DNA of 64,000 nucleotides from assembly GCA_039720395.1 (NCBI GenBank), contig CM077828.1:28764069-28828068 (forward strand). Direction: 5' to 3'. The notes under the pieces are model-generated. The model had not been told where the DNA came from. It saw nothing but the letters and a program-made list of their open reading frames with translations, and did not search any database. Below are positions 23,590-35,509 of this stretch, piece after piece (the stretch's first letter is position 1; every line of letters begins with the position of its first letter). Source of the stretch: Liquidambar formosana. Lineage: Eukaryota > Streptophyta > Magnoliopsida > Saxifragales > Altingiaceae. The translations under genes and the position numbers were made by a program.

Positions 23590-24690
23590 CGAGGCCCAAC
23601 CCTGGCATAATTTTTAGAAAAAGCTTCTATAATCATGGTGAACTTTAGTTTTAGCTTAGGTGACAAAACCAAGAGCCCCTAGCCCAGATGAGCATTTCAA
23701 CGTTCTTGCGATTGAAAGGTTCAAAAAGCACTACTTCCTCCATTTCATATTAATTGTATTCCTTTTCATTTTGGGCCATTTCAAAATTATTGTCCTAAGT
23801 AAAAAAGACAATGACTTTCTATTAATCAAATTTCCAAAATACTTATATTCATGGTACTAATTACACAATACGAACAAAACTAACTCAATTAATGATTTGT
23901 ACTACCTTTTAGGGCAAAATTGGAATATCAAATTATAATGGTAAGTGATAAAGCATTTAAGAGGATTTCTTAAAAAAATTGTGCTTCTTCAAACATGACA
24001 ATTAATATGAAACAGAGAGAGTAAAAAAAAAAAAGGTAAGTTAGTTGCTTGTTGCAACCCTTGACTTTATTTGCACACCACCTACTTTTAATTTATCAAG
24101 GTTTTACGAAAAATATAAAATGTTTTAATGAAAGTTGACCGCGTGATCCATTAGAAAGACTATTTTGAACAATTTTGCGGTAGAAATTTTTCCTAAATTT
24201 TTCGTTTATGTGGACTTTTTGGCCAAAGCCATTTATGGTCTTTGTTTTATTTTTGACCAAAAAGTCCTCATAAACAAATCCTATAAAATGATGTTTTCTA
24301 ATAGACATTGCAATTAGATTTCATAAAAAATCTTTTTTATTTTTCTAAAATCTTGAAAAAAAAAAGGGGGAAAGTTTCTCGATCCAATGCATTGGACATT
24401 AATACGTACTATGGAGCAAAAATAAAGAGAGGGGGGGGGGGGGAATTGGGGGAAGCTTTTCCATCACAACGAGAAAAAGTTTCTCAATCCAATGCATTGG
24501 ACATCAATACGTACTATGGAGCAAAAATAAAGAGGAGGGGGGGGGAGAATTGGGGGAAGCTTTTCCATCACAACAAACAAGAATCTCCTTTTTCTTTTTC
24601 TTTTTTTCTTTTTTTTCTTTCCCAATTAGTTTTTAATCCAGCCCAAAGTAATTTCAAATCGTGTATTTGTCTTTGGCTATTGTAAAGGGA
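23590..24690. mobile_element. Element R, old copy upstream of P450 copy 3 (approximate borders)
   Basis: Same organisation as at 14745: GAGGCCCAACCC...CTTCTATAATCATGGTG on the left, a central fold-back region (TTTATTTGCACACCACC arm), then GGAAGCTTTTCCATCACAAC and a TTTGGCTATTGTAAAGGG right end. It contains its own tandem duplication (24371-24580). Confidence 0.5.
24371..24580. repeat. 105-bp tandem duplication with poly-G tracts
   Basis: AAAGTTTCTC(G/A)ATCCAATG starts both units (24371 and 24476). Each continues through ATACGTACTATGGAGCAAAA, a G run of 9-14 bases and GAATTGGGGGAAGCTTTTCC. The units are nearly identical apart from G-run length. Single-copy equivalents exist in the other R elements. 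Confidence 0.8.
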
Positions 24691-25564
24691 GACAGATATT
24701 TCATGCTGATAAAAAATCTTGGAGTTTTTCAAAATATTTTATCTAGGTTTTCTAAAAACCAGCTCTTGATCTCTTGGATCAAAGTTAACCTTCTTTTGGA
24801 CCTCATATTAAAAAAAATTAAATAGGAGAGCAAGAAATTATGCAAGGAGTTTCTAAATATCATCAGGAAAAGTGAGCACAAGGTAGTGGAACCAGATACT
24901 CCGTATGTAACTTGAGTGCACTATGTAATTATGTGGAACTTGAGTGTACTTACCAGACATTGAACGTGGACATTTGGGTCAACCTTGTATCCAATAAACC
25001 TAGTTTTGTAGATTCCCAAACAGTTCCTAAAAAGACCAAAAAAAATAAAAATAAAAAAGTTAAAGGGACAAAACCAAGTAAAAGGCAAAAAAAAGAATAT
25101 TAGAGTTAAAATTTTCAAAATCTGAATAATTGTATAGGTTTAGAATTTCGAACAAAATAAAATTACCTCGCTAGATTTTTCTCTCACTATTGCAAGTAGG
25201 ATAAGAATTCTAGAAGAGAGAGAAAATTTTCTTTGCACTTTGCATGGATGTTTGGCTGATGCACAATTGCTACAGAGGTCTGAGAGAGAGAGTGAGTGGG
25301 AGAGAGAACAGAGGTTTGATGTAGACTTATGAGGGAGACGTCAAGTCTGACACCTTTTTATAGCTTTTTCGAGTTGCAACATGACATGACAAAGAGGGGA
25401 GGTTGATATAATAATGTTGACAGTTAATTTGTAATAAGTTGACAGATAAATTTTTTGTTTGACATTACATCGGGAAGAGTTTGCTTACCTGTAGGGCTTA
25501 TCTACCGACACTATAATTGATCACTGTTGGATGGCTCAATGACCCATGCTTCAAAATTGAGAGG

Positions 25565-25940
25565 ATGGCAGTTCTTACACTTCCTCGAAGTCCACTCCTT
25601 TTCATTTTTCAAACCTTTATGAAAAAATATAAAATATTTTCATAAAAAAGTAAAAATTATTATTTACAATAATTTTGTAAAAATATATTTTTTTCTAAAT
25701 TTAAGATTTTTTTTTTATCATTTACAATTTTTATGTCATTTTTACAAAAACAGAAATTATAAATAATTAAAAAATCTATTTAAATAATAAATATTTAAAA
25801 AAAATTTATAAAATTATTTAAAATAATGTCTTTTAGTAGATAACCAAATTGATTTTAATGAAGATTTTTTATATTTTTTTATAAAATTTTAAATATATAG
25901 GCAGTGCAAATAAAATGAGGGGTTTCAAAAGCCACCCTCT
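25565..25940. mobile_element. Fold-back MITE upstream of P450 copy 3
   Basis: Left end TTGAGAGGATGGCAGTTCTTACA and right end CAAAAGCCACCCTCTTGGGAGAG are inverted. The arms hold mirrored ATAAAATATTTTCATAAAA-type sequence. It is a diverged member of the family at 16625 and 42197, with flanks resembling the same TTGAGAG target. Confidence 0.55.
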
Positions 25941-26236
25941 TGGGAGAGAGGAGGAAAAGGGCGCGTTTGGGACTATTGGTATCTTTTGGGCCTTAGGTTG
26001 CCTCGGGCTCGAGCCGGCTCTGACCCTACTTGAATCTGAAGAAATGTTTTACTCCGTATAATGTTATCTTTAATAAAGCGACTAATTTGTCACGGGGTGA
26101 AATAAGTGGATGCCACCACATGACCCATTTTCAGGCCGTCGACATGACCAATTACAATCGACCCACTTTCCAATTTCCATTATAATAAATAACCATCTCA
26201 TGACCAATTACAAGCGACTAATTAGAATCATAATAG

Positions 26237-26283
26237 TCGTCGTCGTCGTCGTCATTATTATTATTATTATTATTATTATTTTT
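26237..26283. repeat. Compound trinucleotide microsatellite (GTC)n(ATT)n
   Basis: About six GTC units are followed by about nine ATT units and a T run. The equivalent spacer positions near 17290, 43520 and 51000 keep only ATAGTCATCATTATTG, so the expansion is specific to this unit. Confidence 0.85.
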
Positions 26284-26449
26284 TTTTTTATACTCTTAAA
26301 TAATAAATAGCCATCATTGTTGAAATAATAGTAACTTTACTTACTATAATACTTACTTATAGATGATAGCCAGCTGATAGGTGATTGCATAGATTATACG
26401 GAGTAATAAACAATTGGAGACTTGTGGGGTCCACACTGTTTTCTTTTTG

Positions 26450-26720
26450 GGTAAATTCCATTAAGACCCTTCTAGAATCTGACAATTACAGATATACCAT
26501 CTCATGTTTTTGAAATTATATTAAGATCCCTCAACTACTAAAAGACCTCATTCTCTAACCACCTTCCATTAATCTATTAAATTACTCTCAATTTTTTTCA
26601 AAATACACTAATTACCCTTATTGGATGACAATTTCCATATTAAATGTATATAACTCATCAATTCAACACATTCATCCAACACATTCGATTTTTATTTATT
26701 TATTAATAAACAACTAAAAG

Positions 26721-26754
<34 letters not shown>

Positions 26755-27331
26755 AAAAATGCCAAAAAGTTTAAATATTTTGTCCAACTGATGTGACAAC
26801 TGTCAAATTTGCTCATTAGAAACAATTATCTATTTAATTTATGTGTAAAAAAAAAAAAAAAAATTTGACTTGTCAAATTGCCACCTTATTTGCCACCTCT
26901 ATACTTGCATCTCCATTATAATAATTCTTTTAATTTATTTCTACATATGAGTAATGATACATAGTCCTTTTTTTTTCTGTCCAAATCTACTTACTCAAAT
27001 GATGTGACAATTTGGCAAATCAATTTTTTATTTTTTTTATTTTGCAAATCAATTAAAAATTTCATTGAATAAATAATTGTTTCAAAAGTATTGGATGAAC
27101 GCATTGAACTAGTAAGTTATATACATTTAGCATGAAAGTTATCATCCACTAAGGGTAATTAGGGTATTTTGAAAAAATTTGAACATGATTTAACGGATTA
27201 ATGAATAGAAGTTAAAGCGAGGGGTTTTTTGTAGCTTATTTTGTAAAATAGGGATGTTAGTGAAATTTAAAAAACATAAAAGGGTATATCTGTAATAAGT
27301 AGATTTTAGAGGGGTCTTAATGTAATTTACC
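26450..27331. mobile_element. Long fold-back (inverted-repeat) element, 882 bp
   Basis: It begins GGTAAATTCCATTAAGACCC and ends GGGGTCTTAATGTAATTTACC. The arms pair over about 240 bp (for example ATTACAGATATACC mirrored by GGTATATCTGTAAT, and CTAATTACCCTTA by TAAGGGTAATTAG). The centre (about 26695-27085) carries a (TA)n tract and an A run. T-rich flanks prevent a firm target-site reading but are compatible with a Mutator-type 9-bp duplication. The spacers at about 17400, 43655, 51125 and 58585 lack it, so they are empty sites. Confidence 0.7.
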
Positions 27332-27564
27332 ATTTCCTTTTCTTTTTTTTTCTTTTTTTTTTTGGCAGCAGATGCCATAATGATCACTAGAGGAGAGAGA
27401 ATTTGTTCCGCTATTGTTTTTTCTTTTTCTTCTACTACTATTATTATTTTTTTTGGCAGTAGATGCCACAATGATCACTCCAGAGGAGACAGAACTTTTT
27501 TCTATTTTTTTTGTTTAAAGGAGTTATTGATGACATTACTTGCACTAAGGGTAAAGTGTTACAA

Positions 27565-27737
27565 TAAAGGTATCTATTGCAAAGACTAATCCAATTTGTT
27601 ATATTTCGCAAAAATTTAAGTGTTATGAAAGAATAGACAGATTGATTTTGGTAGGTTGAGTAATAAATTTAATGGTTCAATTTGATTAGTGGGTTGAATT
27701 TTGTCGAATCGCCAATAAACCAATTTAACCCACTTTC

Positions 27738-27768
<31 letters not shown>

Positions 27769-28260
27769 CTATTTCATCAAAATATATATATATAAATATA
27801 TAATATATACACTTTTTACAAGAACATGTTAATTCATTATAGTTTTTTTTTTTTAAACTTTTTGTTACTTGATCTATAATTATTTTGTAGAATTTGATAT
27901 TATAGAATGTTAAATGATTTGTCTCTTTTTACAACAACAACAACCAAAAAAAAAGAAAAAAAAAAAGGGTTTGTCTCTAAACATTTTTGCTAAGAAATTA
28001 ACAAACCATCCTCATAAAAATTTATAGAAGTAAACTCTTTGGTCATTTGACAATTCTCATAAATGTTATGTAAAAAAATCATACAACCCGTCCAATTTGC
28101 TCAAACTGTTAGTTCAAAACCGTAAAAAAAAAATCAACCAATCCATCGTTTTTAAGATCAACAGTTTGGTGATAGGTTGAAAATTTTGCAAATTGTCCTT
28201 GGTAGGTTGGTAGGTGATTTCTCTTCCAACCACTCTAAACCGACCCACTCACACCCCTAA
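27565..28260. mobile_element. Probable hAT-like insertion, about 0.7 kb
   Basis: The spacer sequence AGTGTTACAATAAAG (27556) and its continuation ACCCACAGACATATTTC (28262) are adjacent in the spacers at about 43810, 51290 and 58750 but separated here. The insert ends with CGACCCACTCACACCCCTAA, mirroring the AGGGGTGT type of end at 4457. Its left terminus is not clear. It includes a (TA)n tract at about 27741-27770 and nothing coding. Confidence 0.5.
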
Positions 28261-28291
28261 TACCCACAGACATATTTCGATCTCTCCCATA

Positions 28292-28790
28292 ATGGAATCA
28301 ACGTAATCTGTGTCATTTTGTAGTTATATATTTTGCACATGAAATTTAAGCATCACCATATTTATAGCATTGAGTTCATTACATACAAATACATTCAACT
28401 CAAAATATAATAAAATGGAATCAACGCAATATGTGTCATTTTGCACTTAAACGTATTTTGCACATGAAATTTAAGTAACATAAAGCATCACCATGTTTAT
28501 AGCATTGAGTTCATTACATAGGAATACATTCAACTCAAAATATAATAAAATAGATTCACATAGGGGAATATTTTAACATATTTTAGTTGAATTTTTACCG
28601 ATGGAATCGTGCCATTTTGCAGTTATATATTTTGCGCACGAAATTTAAGTAACACAAAGCATCACCATATTTATAGCATTGAGTTCTTACATAGGAATGC
28701 ATTCAACTCAAAATATAATAAAATGGATTCACACAGTGGAAAATTGTTACATATTTTAGTTGAATTTTTACCAATGGAGTCGGCGTAATC
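28292..28790. repeat. Local tandem repeat, three copies of a spacer block
   Basis: Units start with ATGGA(A/G)TC at 28292, 28415 and 28601, and the next start is at 28774. Each includes ATTTTGC(A/G)CA(C/T)GAAATTTAAG, CATCACCAT(A/G)TTTATAGCATTGAG and CATTCAACTCAAAATATAATAAAAT. The second and third units also carry a TTTTAGTTGAATTTTTACC tail missing from the first. Single copies occur at about 17470-17620 and 10620-10770. Confidence 0.8.
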
Positions 28791-30096
28791 TGTGTTATGC
28801 AAGAAGAATGAGGACATCCTTATTGTAGTTGAACTCTTTTTTTATTTTATATATATATATACACATAAAAATATTTGGACCTACTTTAAAAAATTAAAAA
28901 ATAAAAAGTAACAATTAGTAATTACAAGTTACGACAAAGGATGAGGGTTTTGATTACTCGACCAACCCTGCACAGGACAACTATTAGCCATTACAAACCT
29001 TGTAAGACAATTAACCTCAAAATAAAAGTCAAGTGGAGGAACAAAAGACTTATATGAGGACAGATGAATCTTCAAATGGGTATATGGCAAACTAATGGTC
29101 AAGACTTAGGAATTTTAGTAATCAAGTTCGAATCTTTATGCTCTCGTCATTGGATTTGTTGTTTGTTCGATTTGTTTACAACTGCCATTGTTATAATTAG
29201 CAAACATATATATTAAATACTAACACTTAATTAATATATATTAGTTTGCTACGACAAATAATTTAAGATTATAACCCATTCCCATTTTAATATCACTGAC
29301 CATGTTATGCACGAGGTCCCAGTTGCTGTCGAGGATCAAATTGTATCATGTTGACAGAGGCATCACATTGGGAAGTGGTCACTAAAAGCTCATTTCCCCT
29401 CATTTTTAAGTCTACATATATGGACAAGCTTTCCAATTTACACGGAAAATTTGAGAATAAAATAATTTGAGGGATTACTTTATGTTGCCACTAGTCGACT
29501 TTCTTTACCCCTCTTTTTCCCCAATGAAAATTTAATTTTCCTCAACTAAACTTCAAAGCAGCTCGCAGGCCTAAGTATTGTACAATTTGGTGCACCAATT
29601 AATGAACTAAGGTGTTAGGGCTTGGTAATTTGGAAGATGTTCTAAACTCATCTACTCCTAAGTAGAAACAACTGACTCTCTAGCCATAGTGTTTTCGTTG
29701 TTGGGAGTAATTTGTTTGCCCAACTTTACTCCTCCAAGTTATAATATTAAAAACCCTAGTAGCAGCACGACAATTTCATTATGATAGATGTGTTTGCACA
29801 GGGACACGTGTCTAATAAAAATAAATTGGGTCCACATGCCAGACATGCATGTGTTGGCATGTCTGTATGTCCATCATTATAAGATATTAAAAGCAATCTT
29901 TAGAAATGATATATAGACCGTAATTGGTCATAGGGGACCCTTTTGATAATACTTACACGAACTAAGGGCATATAAGATTGTGAGAAGATAGATAAAGGTG
30001 AGATAATTAAAAGAAAGAGGAACACATGCATCTTATTCATTCCTTATTCTGATTGCTTTCAGGTAAAGCACAACCCAGGCTTGTTGACAAAATTAA
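28791..30096. other. 3' flank of P450 copy 4
   Basis: No gene. The stretch 28915-30070 is homologous to 59785-61850 near copy 8. It contains the uninterrupted Helitron target at 29261/29262 and part of the block also seen at 17800-18060. Confidence 0.5.
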
Positions 30097-31542
30097 TTAA
30101 GGAGAGTGCAATAAGGGTACAAGGTGAAGAGGGATCTTCTTATGCATAACTATCCCATAAACTTCACCCATGTCCAAGTCATTCCCAGTTGCGCCATCAG
30201 GCAACTCCCAGTTGAACCAGTACAAGAGGTTGGCAAGCACAAATTCAGCTTCTACCATCCCGAATGTTACCCTAGGACAACCCCTTTGCTGCCACCAAAT
30301 GGGATAAACTGAAAGTCTTGGCCTTTGAAATCAACCAAGCTATTAGCGAATATCTCTAGGAGAAACTCTTCTGGCCTATCCCATAATTTGAGATCCCTTT
30401 GAATTGCCCACGCATTGATAAAAATTCTTGTTTTTGGTGGTATATCATAACCTTCTAGTGTAGTGACACTTATAGTTGATTCTAGGGGAACCAAGTAAGG
30501 AATAGGAGGATATAATCTTAGCATTTCTTTGATGATACATTTTGGATAGTCCATTTTATCGACATCGACCTCATCCACCTTTGATTTCTTTCCAACCACT
30601 TTTTTCACCTCATCTTGGGCCTTCCTCTTTATAGTTGGATTTTTCATGAGCTCTGCCCATCGCCCATTCCATGGTTATTGAAGTTGTATCAGTTCCTCCA
30701 GCAAACATGTCCTAATCGAAGAGTAAAAAAAATGAAAAAGAAAAAAGAAAAAGAAAAAAAAGAAGACATTAATTAAGGAAAATACTCATTGATTGACCTA
30801 TTTATTGATCGACCCATATAGTTACCCATGCACTAATAGCATTGCTTGTTCTCATGTCTTGTAATCAAACAAAGATATTAATGCTGTAAATGATAAGTTG
30901 ATAACTATGATTCTTAACTTCGTTTAAAAGGTAGTATATGCCCAATCAACACAAGTAGATTGAGCGATAAAATTCAATGAATAAAATAAATCATAGAAAA
31001 CACAAACTAAAATTTGGTATCCAAGACAGGATCAATGGAAGGGTTGATGAAATGGAGGAAAGTGATGTAGAGGAAAAAGACAGGATCAAAAAACTTTGAG
31101 GGATAGAGGAAGATTGCAAATTAAATGTCGTAGATGAGTATGTATTGTGTAGGGTACAAAAAGTGTGTTGCCCTGAACAAATAAAGAGTGCATATTTATG
31201 AAAATTTAAATTTAAATTTAAATATCACATAACAACAAAAAATTTAAACACATATGATTGTTAATGATAAATGAATAAACCAATAAGCAAATAATGTCAT
31301 ATACAAAGTCCTCAAAGGCTCAACCGAATGTGTGTCAAAGTGAAAATTTGAAACTACTGAATACAAAGACATGTAGTCATACATGATATAGCATAGTGTC
31401 AAGGATTCAATAATGTATGGCATCTGCAGCCCATGTGCTGAACAGCTAATACGGAAGAGTATTCAGAATGCAGACCATGAGTGCATAAGTGACTTTTTTC
31501 CAATAATGTAAGGTCTTTTTAAGCTTTGGTTCAGTAACAGTA

Positions 31543-31628
31543 CTCATATAGGTTATAGAGAAGGACAAAGTACAAATACTAAAATATATACTCCTATAGG
31601 TTATAGAGAAAGACAAAGTACAAATACT

Positions 31629-31638
<10 letters not shown>
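31543..31638. repeat. 48-bp tandem repeat, two copies
   Basis: The unit begins CTC(A/C)TATAGGTTATAGAGAA and continues GACAAAGTACAAATACTAAAATATATA. Starts are at 31543 and 31591, followed by a (TA)n tract to 31661 that abuts the Helitron end at 31664. Confidence 0.85.
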
Positions 31639-31663
<25 letters not shown>

Positions 31664-32330
31664 CTAGTTTCAGAACCCCTGAGGGATGCACAGATTTATT
31701 TATAAAAAATAATATTATTAGCAAATTAGAATTTTAACAGAATACTTATTCTTTAATATAATATGTTAATTAAATTTAAAAGATATAAACAAAAATAAAT
31801 TAAATAATTCAATCAAAATAATTTTTGGTGTGATGTTAGCGTAATATATCACACACAATTTAATTATACTCCCGAAAAAAGACAAATTATTTAAAAAAAC
31901 AATAAAATTTAATGGTGGAAGGTTGTAAGAAATGAAGGAACTAACATGTTATGATATTTGGTGGAAAAAGATTTAGACTTTCTAGAGCCTAGCGCATCCC
32001 ATGATCATGGTTTTAACATGTTGGTATATACCAAAGCAAGTATAGCCATTGAAGGTGTCTTGAAATCTGACGGTACAAATTATAAAATGCATGACAACGA
32101 TAATCTTGGCATTTCATAAGGGTTTTGAGTAGGTTGTACATAAAGAGAAAAACCAAGGGAAAAATATCAAAAAATTGTTTGAGATTAGAGTATAAAAAGA
32201 TGAGAGAAAAGTCTAGATTGAGAAAAAGAATAGGAGAAAAAAGCAAAAGGAGAAGAAAATAAAAAAAAAAAAAAACATAAATCTTTTCAACTTTATATAA
32301 TTAACCACATAGAAGAATTTTGATTACAAT

Positions 32331-32369
<39 letters not shown>

Positions 32370-33173
32370 GTCGAAGGCAAATCGGGAGAATTTGAAGATT
32401 CCAGCGTATCGCGTGTTCTTTTTTAATCCTCCTTTCCTCTCTTTGTCTCTTTTTTTAATTGTAACTATTTATAGTTTTATACATTCAATTTTTAGGAGAG
32501 GAAATGAATAGGCATAAAAAAAATGGAGAAATATAGTACAGTTTACCAAGTTTGGATTGAACATTATACAATGTGGATTTTCTAATTCTCCATGTAAAAA
32601 CATAGATATATGTAGTGAACATCAAGCGTTAACTTATTTCCACAGTGTGAAAAAGAGCAGTGAATATCCAAAAATAAATAAATAAATAAATTTTGAAGAA
32701 TTTACCTTTTGGTGACCACTTCTCAGATTAATACCAAACAAATAAAGTTAGTAGTCTTTTTGAAGTACCTATATAGTTAATTTATTGCAAGTTGACAAAC
32801 AATATTCTTTGTTTCGTATTAAGTTAGAAAGTGATCACTAAAAAATAGTTTTCCTAGAAATAACTAAAAGAAACTTTCTGGAAAAATTACGTTTTAGTGA
32901 CTACTTCCCAACTTAATGTGAAACAATGGAAATTAGTTGTTATTTTTGTGGAAATTTACAGTCAATTTGTAGCAAGTTGATAGATTAATATCCTTTTTTG
33001 GTATTAGGTCAGAAAACTGTTACTAAACAATAAGTTTTCCAAAAAAAATTTCTCTATTGTATTTCATTGTTCCAGCATGTGAATTGAAAAAAAAAAAAAA
33101 AAGGAAAATTTTTACGTGGACACGTGGCCTTTAACAATGTAACCATTCCTCGGTTTTAGATATATATAATAGA
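31664..33173 (-). mobile_element. Non-autonomous Helitron, 1,510 bp, inside P450 copy 4
   Basis: On the minus strand it starts A/TCTATTATATATATCTAAAA at 33173 and ends CTGAAACTAG/T at 31664, with a short GC-rich hairpin (CCCTCAGGGG) about 10 nt before the CTAG. 5'-TC, 3'-CTRR, a subterminal hairpin and insertion between A and T are the Helitron hallmarks. Its first 21 bases match the Helitron at 60189. No Rep/helicase coding is seen. It has a 33-base T run near 32335 and an interior sequence near 32610-32670 mirrored in the other element. Confidence 0.82.
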
Positions 33174-33419
33174 TGATATAAAAAGTAAAAAGTAAAAAAG
33201 TGAGAAAACCACACATTAGAAATATTTCATTGAAGAAAGAATTGAACTCGAACAAGTTCCAAAACATGCAAAGTCTATACGAATCAACCTATTCTTTACA
33301 AATTGAAACCATCTATAAAGGTTAAAAAACTTTGCCTCCCACCTATAAATAAGAGGGATCAACAAGTATAAAGGAAATGTAAGAAAAACGACTAACTTAT
33401 ATAAACTCCACTCCTCATT

Positions 33420-33560
33420 TCAAATAAGATCCTTTGCTATCTTTGGGATTATCCACAAGGTGCCTAACAAGGTCAAAAGCATAACCCAAAGGTCCTCCAC
33501 AACCAAACATTGAAGAAAGAGATAATCAACTGTTTCTATGTTTGACATGCAATATTAAAG
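33420..33560 (-). mobile_element. LINE reverse-transcriptase zinc-binding domain remnant
   Basis: One minus-strand frame reads CMSNIETVDYLFLQC, then VVEDLWVMLLTLLGTLWIIPK. This matches the pattern C-x(n)-ETVDHL-x3-C...LW at the C-terminus of plant non-LTR retrotransposon polyproteins (zf-RVT), with the usual histidine replaced by Y. It stops soon after. The match is short and judged by eye, but the residue pattern is distinctive. It lies in the DNA that replaced the end of exon 1 of P450 copy 4. Confidence 0.55.
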
Positions 33561-34694
33561 AAAGAGAACATCAATAAGCACCTGTCTTTAGTAGTCGTCC
33601 AGATTGGCCATTAATGTCACTATTTGAAGTCTTACACTCATCGATCACCTGATCAAGGAATGCATCTAATGCTCTAGAAGTCTCCTTTAAACTTGCATCC
33701 TAAGCCAGTAAGAACATCCATCCATCCCATTGAGGGAAAGAAATCTTCAAAGCAAAAGGCTGCAAAGAGCTCCATTGCCCTCTTCGTTACTTCTCCAAAA
33801 CTTTTCTTACCAATTTCTCTTTCAAATTTCCGACCAAGAACAGTTTTTGAAACTATGTTTTTTGAGATAGTAAGAAGCATCTCACCAAGATTAACTGAAG
33901 CTTTTTCGCCCCATGAACGACTTATCTGCCTTACTAATTCTCCAACTTCTTCTCCCCTTTCCAACTGAAATAATTGCACCCTTTTGACACTCAAAAGCTC
34001 AAGAACGCAAATCTTCCTAATTTGTCTCCAATAATTCCCATATGGACAAAATCCCACGTTAGTGCACCCATAATAGAAAATGTTTGCAGCCTTTATTTGG
34101 ACCCTATTCGCAAAAGTTGTGTCTTGGGTCTTCATGATTTCCCTAGCTATATATATCTACTGATGAGACCATGAGGGTAGACACGTTGCCCAAGCGTAAG
34201 GAGCATTAGAGGGCTATACCTCCTGGAGAGGGCTCGAAAGGAGCGGTGTCAGAGCTTTCCTAGCTGGTGAAGATTGCCAATCGATTAGCGGTAGCTTTGG
34301 TGGTGATGGAAGTAACTTACTTAGTTTGCCATCTCTAAGGAGTATAAGCAAAAGGAGAGGGAGATTAGGAGAAGTGAAAGGAGGAAGGCATTGATCAGTG
34401 TTGTCCCTTTGTAGCTCTTGCAACTAGTTGTTGCAAAAATGATAGTAGAGCCATTCCATAGCTTTCTTGGTAATTATTAACAAACCAGCACTTCAATTGT
34501 ATAAGATCGACCACCACTTCAGTTATATAAGGTGGACCACCTTTAGCTTCATCTGTTCTCAAGTATAAATAAGTTGAATAAAAACACTTGGACAGGTTTG
34601 CATGGCTTCAAGTGGAAAAATAAAACATAAAGGTGAATATATATATAAGGATAACGTATGGTCATATGAGAACGTGCTACATGATTTAAAATGC

Positions 34695-34819
34695 TCCTTT
34701 GGGTTAATGGCATGTCTGATCCTAATAGGGTGTGGGGTTTATGAAGGTCTCGATTTTGATTCCACCTGAGTACGTGTGTGGGTTCTCCTATCATTTGGCC
34801 AAAAAAAAAAAAAAAAAAA
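34695..34819 (+). mobile_element. SINE-like repeat with pure A tail, at a unit junction
   Basis: Same block as at 11528 and 20470: CCTTTGGGTTAATGGCATGT, GGTCTCGATTTTGATTCC as a possible B box, then ATCATTTGGCC and an A tract (34801-34819). Left of it is P450 upstream sequence (GAACGTGCTACATGATTTAAAA, compare 14486), and right of it is P450 downstream sequence (compare 11665). It therefore marks a deletion or recombination joint between copies 4 and 5. Confidence 0.45.
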
Positions 34820-35509
34820 TCTAAAAAAATATTTTGCATAAATTTGCCCTAGTATGCTCTAATATGCTAATATGAAAGACCTTCAACATAATTGAGTCTG
34901 TTGACCCCAGTATTTGTCACATCAGAGTAGCATGTATGGTTTTGAAAAGGCAATCAGTCAATAAATTTGGGCCATATATGAATTCTTGAATTTTAGCTGC
35001 ACTTTTGGCAAAAATAAAAAAATGTTGGAGTAAGCCTATCATCCAATAAGTTGGTCAAATTTTTTGAGATTAGAAGTCTCCTATGTGTTTAATGTCAAGG
35101 ATTCGCAAGGTAGAAATGAACTCATCCATTCTAAAGTATAGAAACAAAATTTGCCGAACTCCACCTTTCTAAGTTTCAATAATGAAAACCTTAACATGAC
35201 AATTTTGTAAGGACAGATATGTAGGCAGAGGGAAGCGTGTGCTAGTAAAATAAATTGCATCCACATGCCACACATATGTCTACATGTCTACATGTCCATC
35301 GACATTGCTAAATTAAAAACAATGTTTAGAAATGATAGATCGTCATTGATAGCACTACTAGGCAACTTGGGAGAAATACAACTTATTCTTGTTCTGATTG
35401 TTCAGTCGATCAAAGACAGATCGAAATACAATCTTAGGAGAAAACTGCATGAAGACTTTAAATTAAACATACATTAAATTTAGAGCACAACCTAGATCTT
35501 CTCGACTAA

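Larger units (their letters stand above)
30097..34454 (-). pseudogene. CYP71: P450 copy 4 (CYP71 family), decayed and interrupted by 2.7 kb
   Basis: Exon 1 is recognisable from the ATG at 34454 to about 33600 and exon 2 from 30711 to 30097 (TAA). Between them the end of exon 1 (about 32 codons, DKKDFVEILL onward) and part of the intron are replaced by foreign DNA at about 30878-33599. Exon 1 has extra bases in the LQQL region, four extra in the GNLHQL region (near 34281), one near 34200, about four in a TATATATA expansion near 34150 and one near 33703. Exon 2 has one extra base after GCGATGG near 30658 and one missing just before the heme cysteine near 30288. PERF has become LEIF, and ETLR has become EMLR. 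No functional product is possible. Lesion counts come from alignment by eye to copies 5-7. Confidence 0.9.

Noticed and set aside
24308..24685. 125-codon plus-strand frame with an internal repeat
   Set aside because: It follows the 105-bp tandem repeat and poly-G runs of element R; no domain, and the repeat explains the periodicity.
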